This document shows positions 21,901 through 33,521 of a DNA stretch of 64,000 nt, piece after piece. Below the pieces are notes generated by a model. It saw only the letters and a program-made list of their open reading frames with translations, had not been told where the DNA came from and did no database searches. Positions within the stretch are counted from its first letter, which is position 1. Each line of letters opens with the position of its first letter. Source of the stretch: Antedon mediterranea. Its lineage: Eukaryota; Echinodermata; Crinoidea; Comatulida; Antedonidae. The DNA lies in NCBI RefSeq assembly GCF_964355755.1, contig NC_092679.1:6572001-6636000 (forward strand), written 5' to 3'. A program made the translations under genes and the position numbers.

Positions 21901-24900
21901 TACGGTACGCAAAGTCATCGCTGAAAGCGCATCTAAGTCCAGTAGACTTGACCCAATTCCAACACGGTTACTAAAAAACTGCATTGACGCTCTACTACCG
22001 CATATCACTAAAATCGTCAACATGTCGCTGTCATCAGGTACTGTACCATCTGCATTTAAATTGTCCCTCGTTATGCCACTGTTGAAAAAGCAAAATCTCG
22101 ACTCCAACCTCCTACAAAATTATAGACCAATAGCAAATCTTCCCTTCCTTTTTAAAGTCTTGGAAAGAATTGCAACTGCTCAGATAAAAGCATATATGGA
22201 TGAACATTTCCTGTTTTCAAAAGTCCAATCAGCCTACCGCCGCTTCCACTCAACTGAAACCGCTTTATTACGTGTTACAAACGATCTACTACTTGCTTTA
22301 GACAAAGGTAATGAAGCGGTACTTATTCTACTCGACTACTCCGCAGCATTTGACACTATCAATCATGATTTATTATTTCAACGTCTTCATAAAAGATACG
22401 GCATAAGCGGAACCGCATTGAAATGGTTTATTTCATATTTTGAGAATCGTAGACAAGCAATCATTGTGGGTGATTCGATGTCTGATGAGTTCGCTCTACC
22501 CTGGGGTGTACCACAGGGATCCGTAAAAGGTCCACTCGATTTCATCTTATACACTGGACCACTCAGCAACATCATTGATTCCCACCCGGAAGTTCGTCAT
22601 ATGATCTATGCAGATGACACTCAACTATATTTAATCATGAAACCTACACATCACTCTGAATCTGTTAACAGCCTTGAATCATGCATTGCAGATGTTCGCT
22701 CATGGGCCATTCAAAATAAACTCATGCTCAACGACTCCAAGACTGAAATGATCCATTTTCATTCAAAGTTCCGTGAGGCATCATCATTTCCTTTGGTCCA
22801 TATCGGAGATACTAGTGTCTCTACCTCCAGCTCAGCCAGAAATCTAGGCGTCCAACTAGACAACAGCCTCGGTTTAAAAGAACACATTCGTAATGTTTGC
22901 CGTGGTGCTTCCTTTGGAATTTACCAGATCGGCCAGATTCGTAAGTACCTTGACAAAACATCAACTGAACGTCTTGTTCATGCTTTTGTTTCATCTCGTC
23001 TGGACTGTAATAACTCGCTTCTGTACGGCCTACCAACTTCTTATCTGTCTCCTCTTCAACGAATCCAAAATTCCGCCGCAAGACTTATCACTGGCACTAA
23101 ACGACATGAACATATTTCTCCCGTTTTACGTGACTTACACTGGTTGCCTGTTGATCAGCGCATTCGTTTTAAAATCCTGTTGCTGACATATAAGGCCATC
23201 AACGGATGTGCTCCAGCCTACATATGTGACATCATTACTCCGTCAACCAACTCTTCGCTTCGTTCATCCAGCAGACTTCTTCTAAAACCTGGACCCCGTT
23301 CCAGAACTCGGTTTTACGGTGATCGTGCTTTCGCTGTCGCAGCCCCAAAACTCTGGAACACTCTACCACTCGAAATACGCTCATCAAAATCTGTTTTCAC
23401 ATTTTAAACTAAACTCAAAACTCATCTCTTCAGAGAAGCATAATCGCACGCTACTACTTGCACTGATCTTGGAAAACACAGCGCTTTGAAACCTTTGTCT
23501 CTTGCGCTTTATAAATGTTATTTATTATTATTATTTATTATTATTATCATAATAATGATGATCTAAATACAGAATTATATTGGTCCAAAAAAGAAATTCG
23601 TTTCGTTGACGAGCTGAAACAATTATATACAATATAAAAAGTCATGAATAACAAATTACATTATGCCTTATATACTTTTAAACCACGATACCATCCTTTA
23701 TCATGACACAAGTCTACCGTAAATATATAGTTCATTAAATGTGTTTACAGATGATGAAGATCCAATACTTACAAACTGCCCAGGCAACCAAAAAATCGAC
23801 ATTATGGGAACTGAAACCTCAACTGAAGTCACCTGGACTGAACCATCGGCTACCGACAATTCAGGCAAGCTGACGGTTACTTCAACTCACGAATCAGGAG
23901 ATAGCTTTTATTCAGGAACGACAGACGTTTTTTATACGGCCGTCGATAGTGGTGGGAATTCTGTGCAATGCTCATTTCAAATCATAATATTGGGTAAGAC
24001 GTCATCATTATTTAAACCACATTTACCAAGAATTCATAAATTACCGTTTACTTTTAATAATGTATACTGCAAAAAGATTGATATTATCTCCGATAAGCTT
24101 GTTCCGTTTAAAGAAGATCGTGCCTGATTTCTATATATATATATATATATATTAAATTTATTGTTTTCTTTTTTCACAACAATTATGTTCAACAAACCTG
24201 TATACACTTGCAACAACTTGAAGCATGTTCCGAGTTTGTCAATAATTGTCAAAAATGTGGAGACCCTATCACTCTTCCTTATTAGGCTCTGTCTACACTA
24301 TAAAAGTATATGAACATGATGATGTTATATCACTACTATATTTAAGCATATTACTACAATATTTGGGCATATTACACATTTTAGTTTGATAGTGTAGAAA
24401 GAAAGTTATAGACCAATTGACAACCTGCAGAAAAGTTTGCAAAAGTCTATAATACTACAGTATAACAAACTGTAGTTTGCAGACTCGAACAAACTAAACA
24501 AAAGTTGGTATGCTGATGTATGTGTAGCGGTGTTCATTTATGTTTGGTTTTGAACGAATAAATACAATCATTTAAACTCCATCATGGTTTTTGATATCGA
24601 GGTGTCTATTCTTTAGTTTTTACACTTCCTAACATGTTAGTTAATTTCCATAATTTCTTCTTCACAAAGGTTATCCTCAAAATGTATACGCAAGGACCGA
24701 TAACGTCTACATAGTTGGTGAAGACGATAAAGTAATCACATCGAATGAGGTAGATTGTCTGATAGCTTGTATTGAAGAATCTGACTTTATCTGCCAATCA
24801 GTGGATTATAGAGATTCTCTTCAAGAATGTACGCTAAGCCGACAAGACATAGGGTTTGAAGGAATCACGATAGAAACAAATAGCAGTTTTGTCCACTGGA

Positions 24901-27900
24901 ACAGATTAATAGGTCAGTTTGTACCATAATATTCTTCCATTTCTGAACCAACAAATCTTTTTTAAGTTGTTCGGGTCACTTACCTTCACAAGAATCCCGT
25001 TAATATGTTCACTTTTGGTATTTGAATGTTATTAAAAATTATTCAAGCCTACATTGCTCAAAATATTTTACGTGCTTTCTCTTTTAAAAAACTTTTTAAA
25101 ATAAATATTTATTGACCATTTATTTGCATCAGTTTTCAAATTCCAGTATTTGTTAAAAACATATTGTCCCCCTTTTTAATGTTACATAATAGGTATCCAT
25201 TTTGACCAAAAACTGGATCGAAAAAAATATTTTCCAGACAAAATGTAATTTAAAGCAAAAAAATACCTAAATTGTCATTGTCCGACAATTGTTTTTGGTT
25301 GAAATTAACCGTTTCTTTTTATAAGTGAAATAATTATTTTTGTTGATTTTTTTTCTACAGAATTGAATAAATTGATTAAAACAGCAAATATAGTCTATTC
25401 AAAGTCTGATTTTTTCACCTTTATTTTTCATGTTTTTGGGGAACAAAAAACGCAATTATTATGTAATCTTTTATCTCATGCTTTATATCATTTTAACTCA
25501 TAATAATTGTAGCCCACTCTGTAGTCTTTTGAATCTTAAATGAATGAGTGAGTGAAAATGGACAGAAGTGTATTTGTTTTAATTAAAGAATCCATCATAT
25601 TATATCTTTGTCTATACAGATAACACTGATCCATCAGTTGAAGGCTGTCCACACGATTTGACTAGATCAACGAACGCTGGTGTTAACTATACGGCCGTAC
25701 GGTGGGAATTACCGGTGTTTAGGGATAGCTCTGAAATCGTATCTATAACAAGGACCCACAACTCGTCGGACATATTCTATATCGGTTCTACTGACATTAT
25801 CTACAAGGCTACTGATGCCTTCCAGAACAGTGCAACGTGCAAGTTTACCGTAACAATTGAAGGTAGAAAATAACATGTTAACAAATCAAATAAAGTGGAA
25901 TGCAGACTCTCCGATAAATAACCAACGAAATTAGCTAAGAAACAAATAATTTATGGACGGCAGTCTTTGCCCCTACGTCTGATGACATGAACCTAATACA
26001 CATTAGAGTTCGATTACACTAACTTCAATAACACTGTACTTTTTTATGACACTAGTTGTTGATGACATTATAACTGTTGATGACATTATAGCTGTTGATG
26101 ACATAATGGCTGTTGATGACACTAGCTGTTGATGAAACTAGCTGTTGATGACACTAGCTGTTGATGACACTAGCTTTCAATGACACTAGCTTTTGATGAC
26201 ACTAGCTTTCGATGACACTAGCTTTCGATGACATTGTAGCTGTTGATGACACTAGCTTTCGATGAAACTAGCTTTCAATGACACTAGCTTTCGATGACAC
26301 TAGTTCGATGACACTAGCTTTCGATGACACTAGCTTTCGATGACACTAGCTTTCGATGACACTAGCTTTCGATGAAACTAGCTTTCGATGACGCTAGCTT
26401 TCGATGACACTAGCTGTTGATGACACTAGCTTTCGATGACGCTAGCTGTTGATGACACTAGCTGTTGATGACACTAGCTTTCGATGACGCTAGCTTTCGA
26501 TAACACTAGCTTTTGATGACACTAGCTGTTGATGACACTATCTTTCGATGACACTAGGTTTTGTTAAACCTAAAAGTGCATTAATGTGTTTCTGCAAAAA
26601 GTTCTAAGTAGATCTTATCACTCATTCTTGCTATACCATGCGTGAACGCAACCATTTTTATACAGGCCTATTCTTTTCGTTTTTATCACTTTATCTTTGA
26701 TCTTTTTAACTCAATGCGCCGTGTTCCATTGTTGTTCTTAGGATAGCACAAACAGAATTATGATCTTGTTTTTTTACAGACACGGAAAACCCAGTTTTGT
26801 TCAATTGTCCCGAATCTATAAAATATGTGATTCCTGATCAAAACACGATGGAAGAAACTGACCAAATCACATGGGATCCGCCATCTTGTACAGACAATTC
26901 TTATACATATGACCTGACATCTACTAAAGAGCCAGGCTCGGTATTTACCAAAGGTGTTACCACAGTGACATATACATGTAGAGATGATGTTAATAATATC
27001 GGCACTTGTGAATTTACCGTGCTTGTGAAAACTATAGATGGTAAGTTGTGACGAAACAATTTTCGCTTTCCAAAGTTACGCTCTTTCAGTACCTTCTTCT
27101 CCTTCAATCTTAATTTTTCTGATTGCCTCCAATGCAATCGACAGATTGAGTATGCCTATTCGTATTATAGTTTGTAATAGCTAATAATTGTGGTGATCCG
27201 ATATAATTGAGAAAACTCGAATTTTTTACTGAAATTATTTTTTAGAACTTGCTCGGATAGACGTCCAAATAGAGTTAGCAAACGTAGCATTTTCCGATGC
27301 GTTATTGGACCGGCAGTCGGAGCAATTCAAAGCATTAGAGACCGACTTAATATACTTAGTAAGTATGTCTGTTTGTCCATGTTTTCATATTAGGCGAATA
27401 TACATCGAGCGTTTTGTGAATTATATTTAGAACGTGTTGTTGTTATGAACTATAAGATTCAGGGCAGAGACCACTTTCTATATTTAAGCCCGGTTTGTTC
27501 ACCATTATGATAAATAGTTACAGTTATACTGTCGGCCTAGTTTTTAAAAATACTGTTATTTCGTCTTCCAGATTTTAATTGCACTTCTTCTTCTTCTCCA
27601 CTTTTTATTATTAATATCTGGTTTTGCATGTTTGTTATTTTTATTTCTCTTTATCCACATAGATTACATGTCGTGGCTAGATGGAGCCAAATGTAATTTT
27701 TACACAGTATTCTGTATTGTTACGTGATATGTCTTTTGCCAAATAAAATGAAGCAGAGTTTTTTCACACCTAATATTCAGTAACTAACAATGAGTACCCC
27801 TTTCTCTTGATACTTGACATCACCTTTCATTTTATTTATGTAAACGATGAGTCAATTTACTTTAACAAAACTTCCAACTTTTGTTTGAAGAAGAAGTACT

Positions 27901-30900
27901 TGGAAACTACTCTTGTTTGTGTACTCCATTTTATAAACTTAGAAAAACATCAGCTAAGTAAACTGCAAATAACGTTCTGTTTAAGCGAGCTATTCGTTCC
28001 AATGAATACCAGTCACGGTGACTTAGGCCTATTATAACAAAACATCATGCCTGTCCACACACAACAATAACATCGGTAAAGCCACAATAATCAAACTATT
28101 ACCCTGTCTTTATGGTGGTCCTTTTTTATAGGAAAGTGTATTATCGAAGTTTACTAAAAGCAAACCTAGTTTTAACCTTTGTATTTATTATTGTCATTTG
28201 TAATTTACAAAGAAAATAAAAGACGTTGTCATTGTCAGCAAAATTACCAATTTGATGAGTTCCATTTGACCGAAACATGAGATTTATATTTATATACGTT
28301 CAATTTAAATTCTTATACAGTTCAATTTTCACATAAAATGCCTTTTTTGTATTAGATTAATGGCCTGTACGTAGATGAAGACAATTTTGAAGACAGTGTC
28401 GTTAATGATTTTAGGTATCGTAATGTTCAGATTTTACTTTTAGTGCTTTCCAATAACTAGACCTACTAAAATAAATGTTCTAATTCTAAGCATGTTGCCT
28501 AGGATTGTAACTATATGGTGACAATGAATTTACATACAATACTCATTTATTATTATTTATTTGTTATACTGGGTAGCCTCTTCAACCAAAGACCAGAGGG
28601 CCCAGTGTGAACTAGTACACCTGGGTAACCCCCTACTCGTCTCAAAAGATGTACTCGGTTCTTTAAAGTGCACATGAACCAGATGTGTACACTGGACCTA
28701 CGGTTTATAGTCCTTATCCAAGAAGACTCGTTCTACCACCAGAACCAGGGAACAAGGGATCTTCGAACACTTGCAGATGTTATGTACTTATTCTTCTACA
28801 TAAGCAAAGTCTTAACTTTTCAGAAAAGAAAACTTGTTTCAAACCCATTTCATTAAGTCCCGTCATTTAAAAATCACATTTCCACCTTACAGTTCTGGAA
28901 GTGTGATAGCAGACGTCACCTTGTTATATTTTAACGAGATAGACGAAGACCAACGGCGATATTATTTGGACATACTATTGACTCAAACAACAAACGGACA
29001 GTTAGGTGGTTTCAAGATTGGGAACATTTCAGTTGAAGATAATGGTAAGTTGCACCAGATAAAGTTAGAATTTGTATTGTAATTTTTACGTTTCATGAAA
29101 GTGGAATTGAATGAGAATCTAAATGAGCCATTTTTATTAACTTGGTTTGGTTTCTATTATCGGTGAATTTTTTAACCAATAAAGTGCGCATGATCAGTCA
29201 TTACCAAACCACCAGACTTCCAATCACATTGCAACAATTTGTCCATCAGGTCAAATGTTAAAATGATCGCATTTATCCGTTTATTATCGGTTAATTTTTC
29301 TCGAGTGGAATCGGTTAATCCCAGTTCCCACAGGCAGTTTATCGGTTTTAATTTTTGGTTGCGGAAACACGGCCTAAGTTACCGGTTTGACGCAACGCAA
29401 CCTTGGTTCCCATGAAGTGGACACATGACAAGAACGTAAGCGCAATGCCAGTTATTTGACCAATCGAGACTTGATAGATTGTCCGAACTTTCACTCTTGT
29501 TGGTCAACTAACTTACGTTGTTGCGTCTGAGTATTAGTTTTTTCATTGAGTTCGTATTAGATTAGAAGTGCAATGTTATGATTAAAAGAAGTGAATAAAA
29601 GTTTGTATAAATTGAATTAAATTGAAATTGTGTAAAGGAATTATTATTATTAGGTCTTCTAGTTGTATTACTTATTACTTCTTTCCAGAGTTTGTACCAT
29701 TAATATTGTGTCGAGTCTGTAATTGAACTAACCAAAGTCCGTTTAATATCCAATCTCTATGCTTGAATCAAAATAACAAACACGACAAACATCGTTAAAA
29801 TTCAAATGGAGGCCGTAAAATTTGAATGGTCGATCAAAGGGGGTTTACTATTTTGTTATTAAACGTTTAGTTTATCCCAATTAATCTGAGTAAAACTCAT
29901 CCTTTGGGGACACCTCTATTCAGGGGACACTGAAATGAACGAGGGAAATTATATGTTTCATCATTTCCGCCAACTGATTTTCAAGGGGTACTTTTGTACT
30001 TAATAGGGATTCTACCCCCCGTTCTACTGTATTAAAAAAACAAGTTGTTTGTTTGCAGGGGAATACGTTTTGGTGGATGCCTGCTACACCCTACCATGTC
30101 CAGAAGACATAGTGTGTCAGGCTGCTGGCTTACTTTGCACTGCACAATGTGATAACAACCCGGAATACTGCCTCAACGATGCAACCTGCGTCTCATCGGG
30201 TAATTTAATAGAGTGCAGGTATGCTTATTCAAACAGTACACCCAAATAAAGACCACCTTTAAGAGATATTTGCACTGGTGACAATTAGTAAAGTGCTAAG
30301 GCTTATAAGTGAGAAACAAAGTTCTTTACTTCTCGCAAAACCTTCACATTGAACCGCATTTAATTTTAGGTCTCACTAGCACGCAACGCAAGGACTTAAG
30401 TGCACCGCAAATAATTTGACCAATCACGAAGTGATGGATCGTTCTAATTGTCGCTTGTGATTGGTCAATTGACTTGCGTTGTGTCTGCGTTTTATCGACC
30501 CATGACTGGCACCAAGTATGCCTACTGTACGGTATGATCTAGCTACAATGATGTTTTTTTGTTTGTCTTTATAGTTGTACAAGTTCTGATTACTATGGCA
30601 TTAGATGTCAAATTGTTGATAAATGGAGTCGTAAGTATAATTATGACCCTTCCTTAAATAATTTGTGTTCATTCGTTGTAGTAGTTATCCCTTTACAAAA
30701 ATACATCAATAGACATAGATACACTTTACGGTCACATAATAAATATAAAATGTTAAGCTCTGTCAAATTTTATGTGATAAAAATGTGATGTTCCCATATA
30801 TGAATATGATGATGTCATCACTACCATATTTGGGCATATCACACATTTCTTGTCAAACTATAGTTTGATAGTGTAGACAGAACTTTAGACTCTGCTTGGC

Positions 30901-32052
30901 TTAATAGAATAGTATTCAATTTTCCTTCTTTTTGCAACTTTGTTTATTTTCTCTCAAAGATGCCGAAATAGCTGCCTTGACATTTGGATGTTTTTGGGCA
31001 GCGTTGCTGCTTGTCGTGCTAGTGTTGTTAATAATAAATAAATGTAACGAATATATACAGCAGCCAAAAAGGTAATTATTTCAATGAATTGCTTTCATTT
31101 AATAGACCACTTAATACCACATTATTATAAAGTATACTTGTAGGCCTAAGAACACTAAAAAAATAATATAAAAAATAATTCGTTTGAACGAATTGAATAA
31201 GCTATTTCGCCTAAAAAATGGGTTGTTACCTGTAATTCGTTGGAACGGGATTTTATATATATGTTAAATCGTTAAAACAAATTTTAGTTCCGTTTAAATT
31301 GACACCATTTTGACACTATTTTCGTTGAATTTGGTAATTCGTTTGAACGAATTTTAGTCCGTAATTACCTGCAGTGTCTATAAATAGGCTGGCCCGCCAC
31401 AAGATTTCTATCTTCGTGGGCACTGCCTACTTCCTTTTATTGATAACTGTTTACTTTTTAATCATCAATTTTTTCATTCATGACTAGTTATATATTTTAC
31501 TTGAATATAATATGTTTACCTAATTTTATTGAAGGAAGAAATAAATGTTAAGTTGAATCGAATTGAAAAATTCATTAGAACGAATTAATAACATCGTTTG
31601 TCCTAACTATAATATAATTTTACACTTATGTCAGGCACAGTTCGACTGATAGTGTAGTGGTTGAGAAATCCAATTACGAGAATAAGGCTTACGTCATAGA
31701 CCCATCTGCAGAAATACCAGATTCCATGGCAGTATTCGACATAGATGAAGATGATATCGATATAGGAGGGGAAGATAAAAACAATAGCGAAGATTTAGAC
31801 GAAGAGAAAAATACATACCATTACACTGGATCAGTAGACGACGAAAACAAAGATGAGGAGATTAGTATAATATTAGGCTCTACTGAAAAAGTCCCGTCGT
31901 TTTCAGGCTCGCTAGCCCATTCGTCATTGGGCTCGACTAATCGGATCCATTCGGCATCGGGTTCGACCAATCGGATTCACTCGGTGTCTGGGTCCAGTTT
32001 GCACCAGTCTCTATCAGGAGCTAGTACAAGCCGTGCGCCGTTGATCGCATAA
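18903..32052 (+). CDS. single-pass membrane protein: signal peptide, HYR x2, PAN, HYR x2, SEA, EGF, TM
   Basis: Thirteen exons, all phases consistent: 18903-18957, 19322-19579, 23751-23993, 24670-24912, 25620-25862, 26780-27040, 27246-27358, 28356-28414, 28893-29044, 30059-30218, 30575-30630, 30960-31071, 31635-32052; 790 aa. Residues 1-18 are a signal peptide. HYR (hyalin) repeats lie at about 19-104, 105-185, 267-347 and 348-434, with motifs such as CPGNQ, TATDxxxN-type ends (CSFQIIIL, CKFTVTIE). A PAN/Apple-like module at 186-266 reads CLIACIEESDFICQSVDYR. A SEA-like module at 435-542 includes GSVIADVTLLYF. An EGF-like module is completed across exons 10-11 (CLNDATCV, then CTSSDYYGIRC). 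One TM helix (FWAALLLVVLVLLII) precedes a 150-residue acidic then Ser-rich tail with two SGSTNRIHS-type repeats. Role unknown; adhesion or recognition at the cell surface is inference. Intron 2 carries a LINE. Confidence 0.85.
20046..20203 (+). other. candidate extra (alternative terminal) exon in intron 2 of the HYR gene
   Basis: After an acceptor at TTTTAATAG a frame compatible with the phase of exon 2 stays open for 52 codons. It reads STDDEDLSEKLRSCSSKN and contains TNCFFNVNGKVDCYDQD, then stops. It starts like the next HYR exon (DDEDP) and has four cysteines. No donor in the right phase is visible, so it would be a terminal exon or a relic cut by the adjacent palindrome. Confidence 0.3.
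20187..20316. repeat. long inverted repeat (snap-back palindrome)
   Basis: Arms of about 55 bp (AAATAAATGTTAAC, then AACCAGTTGTCAAGTACTTAC) flank a short loop containing CGTTTCGGCTATTTTCA. The right arm is nearly a perfect complement. Confidence 0.8.
21180..23560 (+). mobile_element. 5'-truncated non-LTR retrotransposon (LINE, CR1/L2-type)
   Basis: An open frame from about 21242 to 23407 encodes a reverse transcriptase. It starts inside the end of the endonuclease (SDHMAVISFVD) and holds LDYSAAFDTINHDLL, PWGVPQGSVKGPL, the catalytic YADDTQLY, and the C-terminal WNTLPLEIRSSKSV block. Most of the endonuclease and any ORF1 are missing, so it is a dead 5'-truncated copy. A TAA at 23405-23407 interrupts the expected end; in the same frame KLKTHLFREA follows before the next stop. 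The 3' end is a (TTATTA)n tail at about 23515-23560. It is inserted in sense orientation in intron 2 of the HYR gene. The long, nearly clean frame suggests recent insertion. Confidence 0.9.
24128..24155. repeat. (TA)n microsatellite
   Basis: An uninterrupted run of AT dinucleotides in intron 3 of the HYR gene. Confidence 0.9.
24284..24408. mobile_element. MITE family A, copy 2
   Basis: Ends are AGGCTCTGTCTACACTATAA and TTTGATAGTGTAGAAAGAAA; inside are ATGATGATGTTATATCACTA and ATATTTGGGCATATTAC. Confidence 0.75.
25185..25445. repeat. dispersed repeat F, copy 1
   Basis: Contains TTGACCAAAAACTGGATC, TTTAAAGCAAAAAAATACCT, CGACAATTGTTTTTGGTTG and TTTTTCATGTTTTTGGGGAAC. The same blocks in the same order and orientation are at 39515-39745. 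Class unknown. Confidence 0.65.
26050..26560. repeat. 16-bp minisatellite in intron 5 of the HYR gene
   Basis: About 500 bp of the unit TGACACTAGCTTTCGA and variants (TGACACTAGCTGTTGA, TGACGCTAGCTTTCGA). Units are contiguous with no spacers. Confidence 0.95.
28545..28668. repeat. dispersed repeat E, copy 2
   Basis: Reverse-complement relative of 5335-5500, with CTAGTACACCTGGGTAACCC, CCTACTCGTCT and AGATGTACTCGGTTCTTTAA. It lies in intron 8 of the HYR gene. Confidence 0.6.
29433..29527. mobile_element. MITE family B, copy 2
   Basis: Left part is AACGTAAGCGCAATGCC and TTTGACCAATCG; right part is TTGGTCAACTAACTTACGTT. Intron 9 of the HYR gene. Confidence 0.65.
30371..30495. mobile_element. MITE family B, copy 3
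   Basis: CTCACTAGCACGCAACGCAA, then AATTTGACCAATCAC; right side GTGATTGGTCAATTGACTTG and GTTGTGTCTGCGTT. Intron 10 of the HYR gene. Confidence 0.7.
30754..30887. mobile_element. MITE family A, copy 3
   Basis: AAGCTCTGTC start, ATGATGATGTCATCACTACC middle, TTTGATAGTGTAGACAGAAC end. Intron 11 of the HYR gene. Confidence 0.8.
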
Positions 32053-33521
32053 CACAAATGTTCTTTTTGTTATTTTTAATTTAATCGAATTCTAAGTATT
32101 ATTAGCATCGTTCAGTTTGCCAAATGACGATTTTTATTTAAAGAGTGCATTATGGTAAACATAGAACGAATATTATTTCGCCGTCTTTTTACGATTTTAC
32201 TATTCAAATGTTGTTTTTGGTTAATTTACCATTCAGATAGTGTTATTATTAGATTAATTAGGTAATACCCAGAAATGGAACGGTAGTGTAAAGAACTACG
32301 TTTTTGGAGGCCAGATTGATTATACATTTTGCTATGGGACGACGACAAATGTGACGTCATGTGGACACTTTTTTTAAAACAGTAATTAGACATGAGGTTT
32401 GTGTTGGGTTCCTATCCGAACGCAGGTGGTTTCACGTGATTTTGTGTGTGGTCATTCAATATGTAGATATATTTAGATTAGATTTTGTCAACACTGTAAG
32501 TAATTTGACCAATCGCAATCGATGGATTATCCGAACAGTCGTTTGTCATTGGTCAAATCTTGCGTTGCGCTCACATCTTGCTTTGCGCTCACATCTTGCT
32601 TTGCGTCCCTAGTGAGACGAATGTGAATACATAACTCTAATCGTAACACAATGAACAGTAATGTACACTACCGGTTGTAGTTAACGACAATACTGCAGCA
32701 GCTGAAGTATTCGACTTTTTGGCGGTCGAACTTCATAAACGTTGTTAAGCGGGCCTGAATGTCGAATGTAATTTTAATTACTTTGCAAGAAATATCTACC
32801 TCATACAGAAATTGCAGGAGGTCGTCAATAATGTACCCACAATCTTATCCGCACACAAAATAGTCATAGGCCTAACATAGCGCCTGAGATGACGGCGATG
32901 TGGGCCGCATTTTAGCAGTTTTTAGAAAATCAAAATACAAAGTAGAAATGAATACAAAACCACAGTAGTTTAGAGTAATTATTTGGGGTTTTAAGCTTGG
33001 CAACAGAAAACTAACACAACGGGAAGTCGTGTAATTTTGTTGGATTGTGTTTATAGCTAACACATAGACATGTTTTTTGTCCTTTTGGGCCGTTTGATTT
33101 GCAAAGACATTTTCTTATTATTGAATCTTAATCTTGAAAATTAATTAATTAATTTCTATAACATTTGTTTGATTAACGTAAGAGTTAATTAGTATGACAT
33201 TGTTTTACTGTTTTAATAATAAATGTAGGCCTATATTAAAGAGACTGAGAATGCGTACCTTGTATTGTAATGTTATGTGTAATTAATAGATAAATACGGT
33301 TGTCATTTATTTGTCTCCCATTATCATCATGTCATTACAAAGGTTAGATAATATATTTCTGACTTTTTCTGAGCATAAATGCTTGACTTTATCAAAATAA
33401 TATTTTATTTTATTATAATATTTACAAATCATAAAAGTAAAACGTACAGACACAGGAATAAGAATGATGAATATTCTGCGTCAGTAGTGAGCCCTCTTTA
33501 ATTTATGTAGGATTAAACAAA
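32053..33521. other. intergenic, HYR gene to WDR74
   Basis: 3' flank of the HYR gene, one MITE family B copy (32484-32616) and the WDR74 5' flank. No gene is seen. Confidence 0.5.
32484..32616. mobile_element. MITE family B, copy 4
   Basis: TTTGACCAATCGCAATCGAT on the left and GTCATTGGTCAAATCTTGCG on the right, followed by a 15-bp unit CTTGCTTTGCGCTCACAT-type repeat. Confidence 0.65.

Noticed and set aside
21643-22107. 154-codon minus-strand frame
   Set aside because: Antisense shadow of the LINE reverse transcriptase.
26050-26560. CRISPR-like regular repeats
   Set aside because: Units are contiguous 16-mers without unique spacers in a eukaryotic intron; this is a minisatellite.
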